NCBI GenBank assembly: GCA_947072805.1
Contig: CAMTJK010000135.1
Location: 1 to 9,169 of the forward strand
Origin: an uncultured Prevotella sp.
GTDB taxonomy: Bacteria > Bacteroidota > Bacteroidia > Bacteroidales > Bacteroidaceae
Reading direction: 5' to 3'
DNA length: 9,169 bases
Each line of letters starts with the position of its first letter. The first letter of the stretch is position 1. Made by a program: the position numbers and the translations under genes. Of this stretch, positions 7,567-9,169 are shown in pieces. The notes beneath the pieces were generated by a model. That model was not told the DNA's origin, ran no database searches, and was given only the letters and a program-made list of their open reading frames with translations.

Positions 7567-8628
7567 ATGAGAATCAAGGATATATTTTTAGGTATCTTAG
7601 CCTGTGGCGCCTTTGTCTTTGCTTCATGTTCGGACGATGATTTCACCGAATCGCAGAGCGCATTGAACGTTGTTTCGGCTGAAACTTCTTTTGCTGCTGC
7701 CGGAGGTGAGAAATACATCAACGTGGCAGGTCCCATCGTTTCGGCTTATTCAAAGCATCCGTGGCTCACGGTTTCGCTTACGGGCTCTACCATCACAATG
7801 AACGCTTCGGTAAACGGTGACAGCCAGTCGCGCAATACCATCGTTGTAATGAAGGCTTCCGAGACAGATTCCATCGTTGTGAACGTTTCGCAGCTCGGTG
7901 CCCGCTATGAGTTCACTGCACCCGAAAGACTTTGTGTACTCTCACATGGCGTGTCGGAAGTGAAGCTCCCCATCCTGCACACCATTCCGGCAAATCCGGT
8001 GCCGTCGGCATCATGGATTAAGGTAAGGGAAACGGAAGATTATCTTATCTTTACGTTCGATGCGGCACAACCGGGCGAGACGCGTACTGCTTATGTTGAT
8101 ATTGATGCAAAGATACAGCGCGACCGCATAGAGATTGTACAGTACGACATTCGCGGCAGCTACACACTTGCAGGAAAGACATTGCGCGGTGCCAATATTG
8201 CTTTAAACGGCGAACTGAAAGCCGGAGGAAATGGCAGTAAGCTCGTTTTCGCTCCTGCAGACTATGAAGGTGTGGAAGTGCCCGTTGAATTCGTTGCCGA
8301 CAAGAACGCCTTGCGTTTCTATGGCGGTCAGTATTGCGGAACCAATGCCGGATACTATATCTACACTGTGCTTGCAGACACCAAGTTGAATAAGCAAACA
8401 TACGACAGCTCGTACTTCATGGATGGAGTTCTTTCGTCCACATCGGCAGAAAACTCATGTACTATTGAGGATGCCGGCAGTTGGGAAGGTCGTGTTATAA
8501 ACATGTTCCGTCTCGGAAAATCTGCTACCGAGAACGCGGCTAATGTGCGTACCTCGCTTGTGGATATTGTAGATCCTAAATTATACTCGACCGTATCGGC
8601 AGCCAAACCCATAGAAACGGTGAAATAG
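7567..8628 (+). CDS. BACON-domain lipoprotein with an unassigned C-terminal beta domain
   Basis: A 353-residue predicted surface lipoprotein. The signal peptide ends in FASC, with Cys21, followed by SDDDF, a surface-export signal. Residues about 33-111 look like a BACON domain: ALNVVSAETSFAAAGG, then HPWLTVS (64-70), a charged strand, and the closing IVVNVSQLG (103-111). Residues about 116-194 look like a second, more diverged copy, with SASWIKV (147-153), ETRTAYVDI (171-179) and closing IEIVQYD (188-194). The remainder, about 198-345, begins GSYTLAGKTLRGANI and is rich in Gly and aromatic residues with a beta pattern; I do not recognise it. BACON domains are usually binding or spacer modules on Bacteroidota surface proteins. 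Cys13 also sits in a lipobox-like ILAC, but cleavage there would leave too short a signal peptide. It starts 13 bases after the DUF4302-like gene and is the last gene of the operon. Substrate binding or holding the other subunits away from the membrane is the likely role. Confidence 0.85.
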   Translation: MRIKDIFLGILACGAFVFASCSDDDFTESQSALNVVSAETSFAAAGGEKYINVAGPIVSAYSKHPWLTVSLTGSTITMNASVNGDSQSRNTIVVMKASETDSIVVNVSQLGARYEFTAPERLCVLSHGVSEVKLPILHTIPANPVPSASWIKVRETEDYLIFTFDAAQPGETRTAYVDIDAKIQRDRIEIVQYDIRGSYTLAGKTLRGANIALNGELKAGGNGSKLVFAPADYEGVEVPVEFVADKNALRFYGGQYCGTNAGYYIYTVLADTKLNKQTYDSSYFMDGVLSSTSAENSCTIEDAGSWEGRVINMFRLGKSATENAANVRTSLVDIVDPKLYSTVSAAKPIETVK

Positions 8629-8644
8629 ATAAAGGCAGAATAAA

Positions 8645-8729
8645 GAGGAAGCTGTGTCAGCGGTAGCAAGAACAGGTGTCGTTGTGCAGGATATGGCAGG
8701 CGACAGGCTGCGGATGATACAGCTTCCTT
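8645..8729 (+). repeat. long inverted repeat forming a 15-bp stem in the operon 3' region
   Basis: Bases 8645-8659 can pair with 8715-8729 without interruption: ten perfect pairs (AGGAAGCTGT with ACAGCTTCCT) extended by further pairs on both sides, two of them G-U. The 55-base loop has internal pairing, for example TGTCG (8677-8681) with CGACA (8701-8705), and an alternative CAGC (8658-8661) with GCTG (8707-8710). No U-tract follows, so it is not a standard intrinsic terminator. It may be a 3'-end stabilising structure, a processed small RNA, or a small mobile-repeat remnant. Confidence 0.6.
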
Positions 8730-8742
8730 ATATAATATAAGG
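8726..8742. repeat. AT-rich hairpin CCTTATA-TAA-TATAAGG
   Basis: A perfect 7-bp stem with a 3-base loop. Its left arm uses bases 8726-8729, which also close the long stem at 8645-8729, so the two structures compete. It is followed by A-rich DNA (GTAAAAAGAAAGG), not by T, so it is not a plus-strand terminator. Confidence 0.45.
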
Positions 8743-8830
8743 TAAAAAGAAAGGCGTATACGTTGGAAGATGAGCCTTGACAGAATGTTGTGAAACCCTT
8801 GAGAGCGCTTGTCAAAAGAGTATTTATATC

Positions 8831-8849
8831 GTATTTTCTTTCAAAATAC
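8831..8849. repeat. 7-bp hairpin GTATTTT-CTTTC-AAAATAC
   Basis: A perfect inverted repeat with a 5-base loop, AT-rich, with no U-tract after it on the plus strand. It lies 62 bases upstream of the -33 element of the next gene, so it could equally be an operator or a weak termination element. Low significance by itself. Confidence 0.3.
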
Positions 8850-8875
8850 TAACAAAACGTTACTTTATATCAAGA

Positions 8876-8908
8876 AAAAGCTGCAATTTGCAGATTTTGT
8901 TTTAGTTT
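8876..8908 (+). terminator. weak intrinsic-terminator-like hairpin before the next gene
   Basis: A CTGCA (8881-8885) and TGCAG (8889-8893) stem with a 3-base loop is flanked by AAAA (8876-8879) and TTTT (8895-8898), which extend the pairing after one G-A mismatch. The T-rich tail GTTTTAGTTTATTTTG follows. The GC core is only five pairs, so termination may be partial. The A-rich left flank would give a short U-tract on the other strand too. Its place directly before the next promoter fits a transcript boundary. Confidence 0.4.
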
Positions 8909-8910
8909 AT

Positions 8911-8942
8911 TTTGCCGTTTTTACTATTATTGTTTAATTTTG
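8911..8942 (+). promoter_or_regulatory. Bacteroidota sigma-70-type promoter of the downstream gene
   Basis: The -33 element TTTG is at 8911-8914 and the -7 element TAATTTTG at 8935-8942, with a 20-base spacer. The elements and spacing equal those of the promoter at 331-362, and TTTTGCCGTT (8910-8919) is shared around the -33 element. The start point should be near 8947-8950, leaving a leader of about 35 bases before the ATG at 8984. Confidence 0.75.
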
Positions 8943-8983
8943 CAGACAATTCATTATTTATTTATTCTTAATACATTTAGCTT

Positions 8984-9169
8984 ATGAGAAAGTTTACATT
9001 ATTACTCGCTGCTATGGCAGTTTCAGTAAGCGGAATGGCTCAAATCAAAAAATTTGAATCAAAAATCGCTCCTATCGTAAAGGAAAGGGCTTCTTTCGTT
9101 AAGTCGCTTGCAAAGTATGAGGTTACATCTTCACAGCTTAATAGCGTTGTATCGAAGGCAAACCAGAAC
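8984..9169 (+). CDS. secreted protein of unknown function, 3' end cut by the window
   Basis: Only the first 62 codons are present, with no stop before the window ends. Residues 1-19 (MRKFTLLLAAMAVSVSGMA) are a clear Sec signal peptide with cleavage before Gln20, and there is no lipobox cysteine, so the mature protein is periplasmic, in the outer membrane or secreted. Residues 21-62 are rich in Lys, Ser and Val and look helical (IKKFESKIAPIVKERASF), with no domain I recognise. The start is set by the strong promoter about 40 bases upstream, the signal peptide that begins at this Met, and continuous reading to the end. It has its own promoter and follows a terminator-like hairpin, so it is probably a separate transcription unit. 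Confidence 0.8.
   Translation, partial: MRKFTLLLAAMAVSVSGMAQIKKFESKIAPIVKERASFVKSLAKYEVTSSQLNSVVSKANQN

Larger units (their letters stand above)
8629..8910. other. non-coding region after the operon, rich in inverted repeats
   Basis: No convincing gene lies here; the longest candidate noted on the plus strand is a 15-codon ORF beginning ATGGCAGG at 8693. The stretch holds a long stem (8645-8659 with 8715-8729), an overlapping short hairpin (8726-8742), a distant 6-base inverted repeat TTGACA/TGTCAA (8777-8782 with 8810-8815), a 7-base hairpin GTATTTT-CTTTC-AAAATAC (8831-8849) and a terminator-like hairpin (8876-8908). It separates the operon from the promoter of the next gene. Confidence 0.7.

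Noticed and set aside
8693..8740. 15-codon ORF after the operon (ATGGCAGG start)
   Set aside because: It is too short, overlaps the strong inverted repeats, and its weak purine-rich upstream bases are not informative in Bacteroidota.
401..8827. The 11-mer AGAGTATTTAT at both 401-411 and 8817-8827
   Set aside because: A match of this length between two AT-rich places is expected several times by chance in about 9 kb, and the two copies sit in different positions relative to genes.

Overview
The window looks like chromosomal DNA from a member of the Bacteroidota, most likely order Bacteroidales and Prevotella/Bacteroides-like. Three things support this: a SusC/SusD outer-membrane nutrient-uptake pair, a run of lipoproteins whose lipidated cysteine is followed by acidic residues (the Bacteroidota surface-export signal), and two promoters with the Bacteroidota housekeeping pattern (TTTG at about -33, 20 bases, then TAnnTTTG at about -7). 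The species cannot be fixed from this sequence.

Layout. Bases 1-329 are AT-rich and hold no convincing gene, but they contain short inverted repeats and a weak second promoter-like element. A good promoter at 331-362 leads into five closely spaced plus-strand genes with gaps of 20, 21, 8 and 13 bases, which read as one operon: a SusC/RagA-type TonB-dependent transporter (410-3721), its SusD/RagB-type lipoprotein lid (3742-5310), a lipoprotein zinc metallopeptidase with HEFTH (5332-6219), a DUF4302-like lipoprotein (6228-7553) and a lipoprotein with BACON-like domains (7567-8628). Bases 8629-8910 are non-coding and rich in inverted repeats, including a 15-bp stem shortly after the last stop codon and a terminator-like hairpin just before the next promoter. 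A second promoter (8911-8942), almost the same in design as the first, drives a gene that starts at 8984 with a Sec signal peptide and runs off the end of the window.

How the genes probably work together. SusC and SusD should form the outer-membrane channel and its hinged lid. The other three products carry surface-lipoprotein signals and could sit beside the channel: the metallopeptidase to cut substrate, and the DUF4302 and BACON proteins to bind substrate, act as spacers or scaffold the complex. No glycosidase, polysaccharide lyase, sulfatase or local regulator is present, so a protein, peptide or glycoprotein substrate is more likely than a plain glycan. This is inference; the substrate cannot be read from the sequence. 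The family combination is familiar in Bacteroidota, but its function is, as far as I know, uncharacterised. I found no mobile element, CRISPR array, tRNA or rRNA gene.
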